Shown piece after piece: positions 8,769-17,054 of a stretch of DNA of 48,909 nucleotides. Every line of letters begins with the position of its first letter. The stretch's first letter is position 1. A model generated the notes under the pieces. The model was given only the letters and a program-made list of their open reading frames with translations. It had not been told where the DNA came from and searched no databases. Both the position numbers and the translations under genes were made by a program. This DNA comes from Pseudomonas sp. GM50 (GTDB lineage: Bacteria; Pseudomonadota; Gammaproteobacteria; Pseudomonadales; Pseudomonadaceae), in assembly GCF_000282375.1 (NCBI RefSeq), contig NZ_AKJK01000073.1:1-48909 (forward strand). The letters are read 5' to 3'.

Positions 8769-9824
8769 ATGCCCAATAACGATCGGCTGTTGGTGCAAAT
8801 TCTGCTCCTGGTGCTGTTTGGCGCGAGCTTTTGGGTGATGGCGCCGTTCTGGTCGGCGCTGTTCTGGGGCGCGGTGCTGGCGTTTGCCAGTTGGCCGCTG
8901 ATGCGTTTGTTGACCCGTTGGCTCAATGGCCGTGAATCCCTGGCGGCGCTGTTACTGACATTAGGCTGGATGTTACTGGTGGCAGCACCGTTGGTGTGGC
9001 TGGGTTTCAACCTGGCGGATCATGTACGCGATGCCACGGTGTTCATCAAGGATGTGCAAGTCGACGGTCTGCCTGAAGCACCGACCTGGCTGGGCAGTAT
9101 TCCCTTGGTCGGCGAGCGGTTGGTGGGTATCTGGAACAGCATCGATCAGCAAGGCGCGGCGATGATGCTGGCGATCAAGCCTTATCTGGGGCAGGTCGGT
9201 AACTGGTTGCTGGCGCGCAGTGCGCAGATCGGTGGCGGCATCCTTGAGCTGACGCTGAGTATTGTCTTTGTGTTCTTTTTCTACCGCGACGGGCCACGGT
9301 TGGCGGTGTTTGTCCATGGGTTGCTGGAACGGCTGATCGGTGACCGCGCTGGCTATTACATCGAGTTGGTGGCGGGCACCGTACAGCGGGTGGTCAATGG
9401 GGTGATCGGCACAGCGGCGGCTCAGGCAGTGCTGGCGTTGATCGGCTTCCTGATTGCCGGCGTGCCTGGGGCGCTGGTGCTGGGGGTCGTGACGTTTTTA
9501 CTGAGTCTGATTCCAATGGGGCCGCCGTTGGTGTGGATTCCGGCCACGGTGTGGTTGGCCTGGAAGGGCGAGTATGGGATGGCGGTGTTCCTTGGGTGCT
9601 GGGGGACATTCATCATCAGCGGAGTCGACAACGTACTTAAGCCGTACCTGATCAGCCGGGGCGGGAATCTGCCATTGGTAATCGTGCTGCTCGGGGTGTT
9701 TGGCGGGTTGATTGCGTTTGGGTTTATCGGTCTGTTCATCGGCCCGACATTGTTGGCCGTGGCTTACAGCCTGCTGACCGATTGGAGCAAGAGTCAGGCT
9801 CGGGTCGATGATCGCCGGCCCTGA
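8769..9824 (+). CDS. AI-2E transporter family (PerM-like) membrane protein
   Basis: A 351-residue inner-membrane permease of the AI-2E/PerM (UPF0118) family. Paired hydrophobic helices at the N-terminus (residues 8-35 and 55-80), a soluble middle loop, and a C-terminal bundle with FFFYRDGPRL, GVVTFLLSLIPMGPPLVWIP and ISGVDNVLKPYLISRGG show the family pattern; length is typical. The ATG at 8769 follows AGGATC. Family members export diverse solutes; the name does not establish AI-2 as substrate. It appears to be a single-gene unit and is convergent with lapD. Confidence 0.87.
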   Translation: MPNNDRLLVQILLLVLFGASFWVMAPFWSALFWGAVLAFASWPLMRLLTRWLNGRESLAALLLTLGWMLLVAAPLVWLGFNLADHVRDATVFIKDVQVDGLPEAPTWLGSIPLVGERLVGIWNSIDQQGAAMMLAIKPYLGQVGNWLLARSAQIGGGILELTLSIVFVFFFYRDGPRLAVFVHGLLERLIGDRAGYYIELVAGTVQRVVNGVIGTAAAQAVLALIGFLIAGVPGALVLGVVTFLLSLIPMGPPLVWIPATVWLAWKGEYGMAVFLGCWGTFIISGVDNVLKPYLISRGGNLPLVIVLLGVFGGLIAFGFIGLFIGPTLLAVAYSLLTDWSKSQARVDDRRP

Positions 9825-9826
9825 CC

Positions 9827-9850
9827 TGTGGGAGCGAGCCTGCTCGCGAT
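9827..9850. repeat. solitary REP (family GTGGGAGCGAGCCTGCTCGCG)
   Basis: One palindromic REP unit immediately after the AI-2E-family gene, with no inverted partner within 60 bp. Its family matches the full pair at 34451-34544, so it may be a half-lost REPIN. Confidence 0.7.
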
Positions 9851-9891
9851 GAACGATGACGCGGTGTACTTGATGATAATGGCCGGCTGAC

Positions 9892-11832
9892 TCACATCGG
9901 CTCTGGCGGCCCAATCAGTCTTCCCATTACTCCGAACAACCCCAGCTCCCGGATTGCTTCCAGCTCCCCCTGCGTCTCCACCATCTCGGCAATCAACGGC
10001 AAATCAATGCTGTTGGTCGCCCGGAAAATCGCCTCGATGAACAGGCGTTTGTCAGTCTGTTCATCGATACCCCGAATATAGGCTCCGTCGATTTTCAGGT
10101 AAGCCAGCCCCAGTTGCGTCAGGTTGCCGATCTGGCTGAAGCTGCCGCCGAAGTGCTGCAGTCCGATGCGATAACCGGTGTTGAGCAGACTGTGACTCAG
10201 GCGTTGCAGTTCTTCTGGGGGCGGCAATTGGCGTTCGTCGATTTCCAGGGTCAGCAGCGGCGCCAGTTCCGGCAGTGATTCAAGTATGTCGCAGATCAGT
10301 TTTAGCTGAGTCTGATCGCGCAGGGTGCTGCCGGACAGGCTCAGCGCGAGCGGCCAACGGTTGGCGGCCAGATATTCGAGAGTGGTTTCGAGCATCGCCA
10401 GATCGAATCGTGCCGACCAGCCAAGACGCTCGATCCACGGCAGGAAATGCCCGGCGGCAATCGCCTCGCCTTGCGGGTCGAGCAGGCGCGCGAGGACTTT
10501 GTGATGCAACACCTGGCTGGTATCGGCGCACTGCACCACCGGTTGAAAATACAGCTGCATCTTGCCCTCGGTCAGCGCTTCGTCGATCCAGGTGCGCCAG
10601 TCGTGTTGGGACTGGTTCTGTGCGGTATCGGAACGGGTCATGTGTATCCACGGCCGCTCGGGATGTTGCCGGGCCTGGGTCAGCGCCTGATCGAGGCGCA
10701 GCAGCACGTCGTTCATCGGTTCGCCGGGGTGATAGGCGACCACGCCCAGATGCGCCACCGGCATGCAGTCGCTGGCACCGGTCAGGCGCAGGTTTTCCAG
10801 GGTGGCGCTGATTTCGGAAGCCAGGCGTGCAGCATCCTTTCCGTCCAGGCCCGGGGTCAGCAAGCTGAATTCGCCACCGCGATTGCGCGCCGCGAGCCAG
10901 GTTCGACGTTCCGGAGGCTGCGTCAGGCGTTTGAGCAATTCGCCGACGGCGCCAATCAGGCTATCGGTGCGCTGGCCGCCCAGACGTTGGTTCAGGCCGT
11001 TCAGGTCATTGATCCGTAGCATCAGCAAATGACCGTCGCGGCTCTGCTCGGAAACCAGTAATTGATCGGCCAGTTGTTCATCCAGCAAGCGCCGGTTGGC
11101 CAGGCCCGTGAGGTTGTCCTGATAAGATTCGCAGCGCAGTTTTTCGCTGCGGGCCGCCTCTTCTGCGAACAACGCTTTGAGTTTTTCGACCATCTGGTTC
11201 ATGGCCAGCACCACGCGTTTGAGCTCCGGTGTGCGCGGCAGTTTCGGCAAACTGCGGAACTCGCGTTTGCTGATGGCTTCAGCCTGTTTGACCATATTGT
11301 CGAGCGGGCGCAATTGCCGGCGCAACAGCCAGCCACCAAACACAGCGCTGAGCAGTCCGCAAATCAACAACCAGATCAGGCTACCGAGGGTACTGTCCCA
11401 GAGTTTGGCCAAGGCGAATTGTGGATTGCTCAGCACTTCGACCCGAGCCGCTTGCTCCCAACCACGCATGATCAGTGCATCGCCACCTTGTGGGCGCAGG
11501 TTAACAAGGTTGATGAACCAGCCGGGAACACCCTCGATTTGCGGCGGTGTGCTGCGTTCCACCAACACCCGTTCATCCACAATATTGACGATACGGATGC
11601 TGCTGAAGTAGCCGCTGTCGAAAATCGAGCTGACCATCAACTCGATCATCGCCGGGTCGTCGATCTGTGCCGTCAATGACAAGCCCAGCGCCGTGGCGGC
11701 GTCTTGGGCGTGGGAGCGCAACTGGCCGAGCATCTGTTCGCGAGAACTTTCCAGGCTGACAAAAAAACTGCCGCCGAAGGCCACCAGCAAGAACAGGCAA
11801 ATGGCGAGAAACAACTGTTTGCGCAGTGACAT
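9892..11832 (-). CDS. lapD: LapD-type c-di-GMP receptor (degenerate GGDEF-EAL)
   Basis: A 646-residue inner-membrane protein that senses cytoplasmic c-di-GMP and controls the periplasmic protease LapG, thereby controlling release of LapA-type adhesins. Architecture: transmembrane helix (about 5-25), periplasmic domain (FDSGYFSSIRIV ... GWEQAARVEV), second transmembrane helix (about 147-170), HAMP, GGDEF-like domain with RGGEF near 320 and EAL-like domain with KVL in place of EAL near 445. Both catalytic motifs are degenerate, as expected for LapD, so it should bind but neither make nor degrade c-di-GMP. A strong AAGGAGC precedes the ATG. lapG lies 22 bp upstream in the same operon. No adhesin or LapEBC exporter is in the window, so this may be a paralogue of the lapA-linked copy. 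Confidence 0.85.
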   Translation of the reverse strand: MSLRKQLFLAICLFLLVAFGGSFFVSLESSREQMLGQLRSHAQDAATALGLSLTAQIDDPAMIELMVSSIFDSGYFSSIRIVNIVDERVLVERSTPPQIEGVPGWFINLVNLRPQGGDALIMRGWEQAARVEVLSNPQFALAKLWDSTLGSLIWLLICGLLSAVFGGWLLRRQLRPLDNMVKQAEAISKREFRSLPKLPRTPELKRVVLAMNQMVEKLKALFAEEAARSEKLRCESYQDNLTGLANRRLLDEQLADQLLVSEQSRDGHLLMLRINDLNGLNQRLGGQRTDSLIGAVGELLKRLTQPPERRTWLAARNRGGEFSLLTPGLDGKDAARLASEISATLENLRLTGASDCMPVAHLGVVAYHPGEPMNDVLLRLDQALTQARQHPERPWIHMTRSDTAQNQSQHDWRTWIDEALTEGKMQLYFQPVVQCADTSQVLHHKVLARLLDPQGEAIAAGHFLPWIERLGWSARFDLAMLETTLEYLAANRWPLALSLSGSTLRDQTQLKLICDILESLPELAPLLTLEIDERQLPPPEELQRLSHSLLNTGYRIGLQHFGGSFSQIGNLTQLGLAYLKIDGAYIRGIDEQTDKRLFIEAIFRATNSIDLPLIAEMVETQGELEAIRELGLFGVMGRLIGPPEPM

Positions 11833-11854
11833 AAAACGCTCCTTGCATTAGCGG

Positions 11855-12562
11855 CTAGCCTTCGCCCACGGCGAACCCTTCAAATTGCATCTTTTTCAAC
11901 ACGTCTTGCCAACGCGACAGATTTTTCGAGTCGCTGCTGCGTTTGCCACCATTGGCTCCCGGCAAGTACAGGCCTTCGGCGTTAAAGGCGTACACCGGCA
12001 ACAGGTCTTTGCGTTGGGAAGCGGGGCGGATCTCGCCGATCAGATTGTCCAGCACCAGCGGATCGGCCGTGGGGCTGCTGTAGAAGGTCAACACCATGTG
12101 CGCCTGGTTCTGGGTCAGGGCCTTGACGTAGGTGATGCGCAGTTTCTCGCTGGGAATTCCGAGGTGTCGCAAGCTGAAATATTTCGCCAGGGCGTAGTCT
12201 TCACAGTCGCCCGCGGCCTTGATCAGCGATTCCACTGGCGTGGCCCAGTAATCGGTCTGACGCCAGATACGCGTGTCGTCCTGAAAGCTCAGTTGTTGAT
12301 TGAAGAAGCGATTGACTGCATTCAGTTGTTCGCGCTCGGGCGCGTTGAGTTCGCTTTGCAGCATTTGACTCCAGGCCTCGATCCGTCCCCGGGCCAGGCC
12401 AAGGGGGCCATAGCGTTTTTCGGCCGTTTGCAGAATCTGCGCAAAGTCCCACTCGGCCCTGACACTACCCAACCCGGCCAGCAGAAAACTCGTCAGCAGC
12501 AGCCATCCGCCGAACCGAAGTCGGAGCGTTGACCATCCTGGACTACGCGGACTGCGGGACAT
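11855..12562 (-). CDS. lapG: LapG-type periplasmic cysteine protease (transglutaminase-like, BTLCP)
   Basis: A 235-residue exported protease that, in P. fluorescens, cleaves the N-terminal region of LapA to release cells from biofilms. A signal peptide (GGWLLLTSFLLAGLGSVRA) precedes AEWDF. The catalytic triad is visible as Cys120 (AGDCEDYA), His155 (QAHMV) and Asp172 (LDNLIGEIRP), spaced 35 and 17 residues as in characterised LapG. The ATG at 12562 is preferred because upstream codons run into a REPIN. It is held in check by LapD when c-di-GMP is high; the lapD gene follows 22 bp later. Confidence 0.87.
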   Translation of the reverse strand: MSRSPRSPGWSTLRLRFGGWLLLTSFLLAGLGSVRAEWDFAQILQTAEKRYGPLGLARGRIEAWSQMLQSELNAPEREQLNAVNRFFNQQLSFQDDTRIWRQTDYWATPVESLIKAAGDCEDYALAKYFSLRHLGIPSEKLRITYVKALTQNQAHMVLTFYSSPTADPLVLDNLIGEIRPASQRKDLLPVYAFNAEGLYLPGANGGKRSSDSKNLSRWQDVLKKMQFEGFAVGEG

Positions 12563-12652
12563 GTCTGGCTGCTCGGGTGCAGATGCCTGAAGTCTAGGCG
12601 GTGTTTTCAGCGAAGAAGGGCAGGTCGTCGGACGAAGTGGGCATTGCAGGAC

Positions 12653-12813
12653 TGCTTTTGTGGCGAGGGGGCTTGCTCCCGTCCGGCTGCGCAGCAGTCG
12701 CCAAACCAATCAATGCGATGTGTCAGGATAAGATGGGGTGCAGGTTTTGGGGCTGCTTCGCAACCCAACGGGGGCAAGCCCCCTCGCCACAAAAGCGCCC
12801 TCACCACAAAAGC
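12653..12813. repeat. REPIN (family GTGGCGAGGGGGCTTGCCCCC) with extra partial arm
   Basis: Left arm GTGGCGAGGGGGCTTGCTCC from about 12660; right arm complementary up to 12796. An extra partial copy of the right end (CCCTCACCACAAAAGC) follows at 12798-12813. It lies between lapG and the ybaN-like gene, which are on the same strand. Confidence 0.8.
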
Positions 12814-12832
12814 CCCGAGCCACAGATGGGGA

Positions 12833-13228
12833 TCAGGGTTTATGCAGGGTTTTCTGCTTGAGGATGTAAACCGTCACCAGCACTGCACTGGTCAACATGA
12901 ACCCCCGCGCCCAAGGCAGCGGCACCAGATAGCAGGAAAGCAGGATGCTCGCCCACATCAAACCGATGGCGTAGACCTTGCCCTTGAGGGGAATGCCATT
13001 GCCGCTCAGGTAGTCGCGGACCCACGGCCCAAGCCGTGGATGTTCCACCAGCCAGTGATAGAAGCGTGGCGAACTGCGGGCGAAACAGGCGGCCGCCAGC
13101 AACAGGAACGGTGTGGTGGGCAGCACCGGCAGGAAAATCCCGATCACCCCCAGCGCTACGCTCAGCCAGCCGATGGCCAGCAGCACGTAGCGCAACATCA
13201 GGGGGCGGTTGCCTATGGGGTTGTCCAT
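12833..13228 (-). CDS. YbaN family (DUF454) inner membrane protein
   Basis: A 131-residue small membrane protein of the YbaN/DUF454 family. The signature GVIGIFLPVLPTTPFLLLAAACFARSS sits in the first helical hairpin, followed by a helix pair near the C-terminus (VYAIGLMWASILLSCY and GFMLTSAVLVTVYIL). The ATG at 13228 is preferred; an in-frame TTG lies two codons upstream. Function unknown in the family. It is followed by a REPIN, and the UPF0149 gene lies just upstream on the same strand. Confidence 0.85.
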   Translation of the reverse strand: MDNPIGNRPLMLRYVLLAIGWLSVALGVIGIFLPVLPTTPFLLLAAACFARSSPRFYHWLVEHPRLGPWVRDYLSGNGIPLKGKVYAIGLMWASILLSCYLVPLPWARGFMLTSAVLVTVYILKQKTLHKP

Positions 13229-13238
13229 AGGCAAAACC

Positions 13239-13826
13239 TTAGTGGTGACGTGGCTTGAGAATCGCCGGTTTTTCGTCTGGCGCGTTGCACAGCAGGTACA
13301 GCGCGGTCAGGGCCTCCGGGATCTGCACGATCATGTCGTCCATCAGGTTGGCGTCGGCGGCGATGTCGGAGAACTCAGGCTGTTCGTCGAACAGACCCGA
13401 ACCGACCATGATTGGCAGCAGCATTTCGCTGACTTCGTCTTCGGCGGTTTCGAACCAGGCGGCTTCGCGCAGGAACACGCCTTCCATGAAGCCGATGCAC
13501 CAGCCGCGCAGGTCGGAATCGTCCGGGTCGTCGCCCAGGTCGAGGTCGCACGGCAGCTCGAACTCTTCGTCGGACGCCAGTTGGCGGGCGATGTGCGCCT
13601 TGAGCAGCAGCAGGGTGGATTCGATCGCTTCACGCTCGGTGTCGTCGGCGTAATGCGGCTCTTCGGCGAAGAGTGCGTCGATCCATTCACGGTCGGGAAC
13701 GCTCTCGGAACAGATCGACAGCGCAGTGAGGTAGCCGTGGGCGGCCACGTAGTCCAGCGCCTCGTCATGCAGCTCGTCGGCGTCGAGGAAGACTTGCAGG
13801 CGGGTTAGTTGCTCAGCGAAGGACAT
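13239..13826 (-). CDS. UPF0149/YecA-like protein
   Basis: A 195-residue acidic protein with the UPF0149 pattern: an N-terminal helical region (LTRLQVFLDADELHDEALD) and the WCIGFMEGVFLREAAWF core near residues 112-128. It lacks the C-terminal Cys-rich SEC-C metal site of long YecA proteins. Cytoplasmic. The ATG at 13826 follows AAGGTAG. Only 10 bp separate its stop from the ybaN-like start, so they are probably co-transcribed. Biochemical function unknown. Confidence 0.82.
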   Translation of the reverse strand: MSFAEQLTRLQVFLDADELHDEALDYVAAHGYLTALSICSESVPDREWIDALFAEEPHYADDTEREAIESTLLLLKAHIARQLASDEEFELPCDLDLGDDPDDSDLRGWCIGFMEGVFLREAAWFETAEDEVSEMLLPIMVGSGLFDEQPEFSDIAADANLMDDMIVQIPEALTALYLLCNAPDEKPAILKPRHH

Positions 13827-13944
13827 TAAAGGGCTACCTTGGGGAATATACGATGCGGGAATTCTAGGCCTTCTTGAGCGCTTGGGCCAGCCGCGCGGCA
13901 TATTTGCAGCCTTGTGATGGAATCTGTGGTCGGGACAATGAAAC

Positions 13945-14038
13945 CCTGTGGGAGCGGGCTTGCTCGCGAAGGTGGTGTGTCAGGCAGCATTAATGTCGAC
14001 TGATACACCGCCTTCGCGAGCAAGCCCGCTCCCGCAGG
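13945..14038. repeat. REPIN (family GTGGGAGCGGGCTTGCTCGCGAA)
   Basis: Perfect outer arms (GTGGGAGCGGGCTTGCTCGC and its complement) with further complementarity inside (GGTGGTGT / ACACCGCC). It lies between the UPF0149 gene and recQ, which diverge. Confidence 0.85.
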
Positions 14039-14245
14039 TTCTGCATTGCATTGGCTTTCATGTGTCTTCTCAGTGGCGCCCTTTGCAGGGGAGGGCTCGG
14101 GTATACTCGCGCGTTTTGTGATGCCCTGCTGGCGTCACGGCTGAAATGTGAAGCGTCATGCAATGCGCACTTACGATTTGTCAGTGCAGCTTTCGTGGTT
14201 CTGAACCAGCCTTGCAGGGATGTTTCGGTGATTTTTGGAGTTTTT

Positions 14246-16372
14246 ATGCTCGAACAGGCTCAACGCGTCCTCAAGGACATCTTCGGCTACGACAGTTTCC
14301 GTGGCCGTCAGGGTGCAATCATTGAGCGCGTGGCCAGTGGCGGCGACGCCTTGGTGCTGATGCCTACCGGTGGCGGCAAGTCCTTGTGCTTCCAGGTGCC
14401 GGCACTGCTGCGCGAGGGCCTGGCCGTGGTGGTGTCACCGCTGATCGCGCTGATGGACGATCAGGTCGCCACCCTCGAAGAGCTGGGCGTCGCCGCGGCG
14501 GCGTTGAACTCCACGTTGAGTGCTGAGCAACAGCGTGATCTGGCGGCGCGGATCAAGCGCGGCGAAGTGAAAATGCTCTACCTGGCGCCCGAGCGCCTGG
14601 TTCAGCCGCGCATGCTGGCCTTCCTGCAAAGCCTTGAAATAGCTTTGTTCGCCATCGACGAAGCGCATTGTGTGTCCCAATGGGGCCACGATTTCCGTCG
14701 GGAATACCTGCAACTGGGCCAGTTGGCCGAATTGTTCCCCAACGTCCCTCGCATTGCCCTGACCGCGACGGCCGACAAGCGCACCCGGGAAGAAATCGTC
14801 GATCGTCTGCATCTGCAGGATGCCGAGCGTTTTCTCTCGAGCTTCGACCGCCCCAATATTTTCTATCGCATCGTGCCCAAGGAACAGCCGCGCAAGCAGT
14901 TGCTGGCGTTCCTCGCCGAGCGCCGCAGCGATGCCGGTATCGTTTACTGCCTGTCGCGCAAAAAGGTTGATGAAGTAGCGGTGTTCCTCAGCGAGCAAGG
15001 TTTCCCGGCGCTGCCATACCACGCCGGTCTGCCCAACGACACACGGGCCCATCACCAGAAGCGCTTCCTCAACGAGGAAGGACTGATCATGGTTGCCACC
15101 GTGGCGTTCGGCATGGGCATCGACAAGCCTAACGTACGTTTTGTCGCGCACCTGGATTTGCCGAAATCCCTTGAGGCCTACTACCAGGAAACCGGTCGCG
15201 GCGGTCGTGACGGCCTGCCGGCGGATGCCTGGATGGCATACGGCCTGCAAGACGTGGTGATGCTCAAGCAGATGCTGCAAAACTCCGAAGGCGACGAGCG
15301 CCACAAGCGTCTGGAACAGCACAAGCTCGACGCCATGCTCTCGCTCTGCGAAGAAACCCGCTGCCGCCGCCAGACCCTGCTCGCGTACTTCGACGAAGAC
15401 ATGCCCGAGCCCTGCGGCCACTGCGACAACTGCGTCGACGGCGTGCAGACCTGGGACGCCACCGAGCCGGCCCGTCAGGCGCTGTCGGCGATCTACCGCA
15501 CCGGTCAGCGTTATGGCGTCGGTCATCTGGTTGATGTGTTACTGGGCAAGGACAACGAAAAGGTTCGCAGCTTCGGTCATCAGCATTTGTCGGTATACGG
15601 TGTAGGCAAAGCGATGGGGGAGAGCGAATGGCGCTCCTTGTTCCGACAGCTTGTTGCCCGAGGTCTGGCGGACATCGACCTTGAAGGCTACGGCGGTCTG
15701 CGCCTGAGCGATACCTGCCGGCCGCTGCTCAAGGGCGAAGTGACTCTGGAACTGCGCCGCGACCTCAAGCCGCAAACCACCGCCAAAAGCAGCAAGAGCC
15801 AAGCCAGCCAACTGGTTCGCGGCGAAGAACGCGAACAGTGGGAAGCCTTGCGTGCCCTGCGTCGCAAACTGGCTGAGGAACACGGTGTGCCACCGTACGT
15901 CATCTTCCCCGACTCGACGCTGCTGGAAATGCTCCGCAGCCAGCCGACCTCGCTGGCGGAAATGGCCACGGTCAGCGGTGTCGGTGCGCGCAAGCTGGAG
16001 CGTTACGGCGAGGCCTTCCTCGAAGTGCTCGGCGGTCAGGTCGAGGCGCCGAAAGTGGTGGCCGATGTGCGCCACGAGCTGATCACTCTGGCTCGGGCCG
16101 GCATGACACCGTTGCAGATCGCCGGTCAGCTGCAATGCTCGGAAAAGAATGTCTACGCGATGCTCGCCGAGGCGATTGGCAAGCAGCAGTTGTCACTGGA
16201 ACAGGCGCTGGATCTGCCCGAAGAGTTGATGGGTGAAGTCCAGGACGCCTTCCTCGACGGCGAAGGCGAGTTGCCGCCTGTATCGGAGATTGCCGCGCTG
16301 TTCGCAGGAAGAGTTCCGGAAGGTGTTTTGTATTGCGTTCGTGCCGCCCTGCAGTCGGAATTCGAAGTCTGA
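14246..16372 (+). CDS. recQ: ATP-dependent DNA helicase RecQ
   Basis: A 708-residue 3'-5' superfamily 2 helicase acting in recombination and replication-fork repair. Walker A PTGGGKS is at residues 40-46 (Lys45); DEAH in AIDEAHCVSQWGHDFR near 138; the SAT-like LTATADKRT follows; motif VI is QETGRGGRDG. The zinc site (CEETRCRRQTLLAYF ... CGHCDNC) is near 370-395, then the winged-helix RQC domain, an HRDC domain near 525-600 and about 100 further residues with a helix-turn-helix-like stretch (MTPLQIAGQLQCSEKNVYAML). The extra tail makes it longer than the roughly 610-residue E. coli protein and is common in Pseudomonas. ATG at 14246 follows GGAG. A TATACT hexamer at 14102 suggests a leader of about 130 nt. 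Confidence 0.95.
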   Translation: MLEQAQRVLKDIFGYDSFRGRQGAIIERVASGGDALVLMPTGGGKSLCFQVPALLREGLAVVVSPLIALMDDQVATLEELGVAAAALNSTLSAEQQRDLAARIKRGEVKMLYLAPERLVQPRMLAFLQSLEIALFAIDEAHCVSQWGHDFRREYLQLGQLAELFPNVPRIALTATADKRTREEIVDRLHLQDAERFLSSFDRPNIFYRIVPKEQPRKQLLAFLAERRSDAGIVYCLSRKKVDEVAVFLSEQGFPALPYHAGLPNDTRAHHQKRFLNEEGLIMVATVAFGMGIDKPNVRFVAHLDLPKSLEAYYQETGRGGRDGLPADAWMAYGLQDVVMLKQMLQNSEGDERHKRLEQHKLDAMLSLCEETRCRRQTLLAYFDEDMPEPCGHCDNCVDGVQTWDATEPARQALSAIYRTGQRYGVGHLVDVLLGKDNEKVRSFGHQHLSVYGVGKAMGESEWRSLFRQLVARGLADIDLEGYGGLRLSDTCRPLLKGEVTLELRRDLKPQTTAKSSKSQASQLVRGEEREQWEALRALRRKLAEEHGVPPYVIFPDSTLLEMLRSQPTSLAEMATVSGVGARKLERYGEAFLEVLGGQVEAPKVVADVRHELITLARAGMTPLQIAGQLQCSEKNVYAMLAEAIGKQQLSLEQALDLPEELMGEVQDAFLDGEGELPPVSEIAALFAGRVPEGVLYCVRAALQSEFEV

Positions 16373-16445
16373 ATGACCTGCGGCACAGATGTAACGATTC
16401 AGTACGGAGCAAACCTTGCCTATAGCCAAAGGTCATGCTTAGCTG

Positions 16446-16458
16446 ACTAATAATTAGT
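16446..16458. promoter_or_regulatory. 13-bp AT-rich palindrome, candidate MarR operator
   Basis: ACTAAT and ATTAGT flank a central A, 34-46 bp upstream of the MarR gene start. AT-rich perfect palindromes in this position are typical of MarR autoregulation. Function inferred. Confidence 0.4.
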
Positions 16459-16491
16459 TTTTCTCTATTTCAGTCTAACCATGAGTGTTTT

Positions 16492-16926
16492 ATGCCGTTA
16501 ACCGATCAACACCGCTTTGGCATGCAACTGGCCCAGATGTCTCGGGGCTGGCGTGCCGAACTGGACCGTCGACTGGCTGGCCTGGGTCTGTCCCAGGCGC
16601 GCTGGCTGGTGCTGCTGCACCTGGCGCGTTTCGATGATGCCCCGACCCAACGCGAACTGGCGCAAAGCGTCGGCGTCGAAGGGCCCACCCTGGCTCGACT
16701 GCTCGACAGCCTGGAAAGTCAGGGCCTGGTGCAACGCCAATCCGTGCTGGAAGACCGTCGGGCGAAAAAAATCGTCCTCTGTGCCCCGGCCCGGCCCTTG
16801 ATCGAACAAATTGAAACCATTGCCACTCAATTGCGCCATGAACTGTTCGAAGGCGTTGATGAGGCGGACTTGAAGGTCTGCATGCGAGTCCACGGGCACA
16901 TCCTGGCCAACCTGGAAAAATCTTGA
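16492..16926 (+). CDS. MarR family transcriptional regulator
   Basis: A 144-residue winged-helix regulator. The DNA-binding core reads PTQRELAQSVGVEGPTLARLLDSLESQGLVQRQ (about residues 47-79) followed by the wing EDRRAKKIVL, as in SlyA/MarR proteins; helices for dimerisation are at both ends. ATG at 16492 has only a weak GAGTG upstream. A 13-bp palindrome at 16446 lies in its promoter region, suggesting autoregulation. No obvious divergent target gene is present; the FimV-like gene downstream is separated by 128 bp. Ligand unknown. Confidence 0.9.
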   Translation: MPLTDQHRFGMQLAQMSRGWRAELDRRLAGLGLSQARWLVLLHLARFDDAPTQRELAQSVGVEGPTLARLLDSLESQGLVQRQSVLEDRRAKKIVLCAPARPLIEQIETIATQLRHELFEGVDEADLKVCMRVHGHILANLEKS

Positions 16927-16994
16927 GGCACAACCACGCGCCGGATTTTTGAGATACCCCGTTGGGCAGACTATAAAGAACTACTAGGCAATAT

Positions 16995-17021
16995 CGTGTT
17001 CGTACCGGATGTGCGAACACG
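16995..17021. promoter_or_regulatory. 8-bp inverted repeat upstream of the FimV-like gene
   Basis: CGTGTTCG (16995-17002) and CGAACACG (17014-17021) pair perfectly around an 11-nt spacer, between marR and the FimV-like gene. It could be a regulator site or the end structure of the marR transcript; no T-run follows. Confidence 0.35.
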
Positions 17022-17054
17022 TACAGGTTGGTTCTGGTTATCTAAGGGATGCTC

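Noticed and set aside
9892..11832. Active diguanylate cyclase/phosphodiesterase
   Set aside because: GGDEF reads RGGEF and EAL reads KVL; with lapG adjacent, a receptor role is far more likely.
12561..12709. Longer LapG N-terminus starting at 12709
   Set aside because: The added residues are translation of a REPIN arm (GGLA/ATKA-like), and would bury the signal peptide 50 residues inside.
14435..15526. 363-codon minus-strand open frame inside recQ
   Set aside because: Antisense shadow; RecQ helicase motifs are intact on the plus strand.
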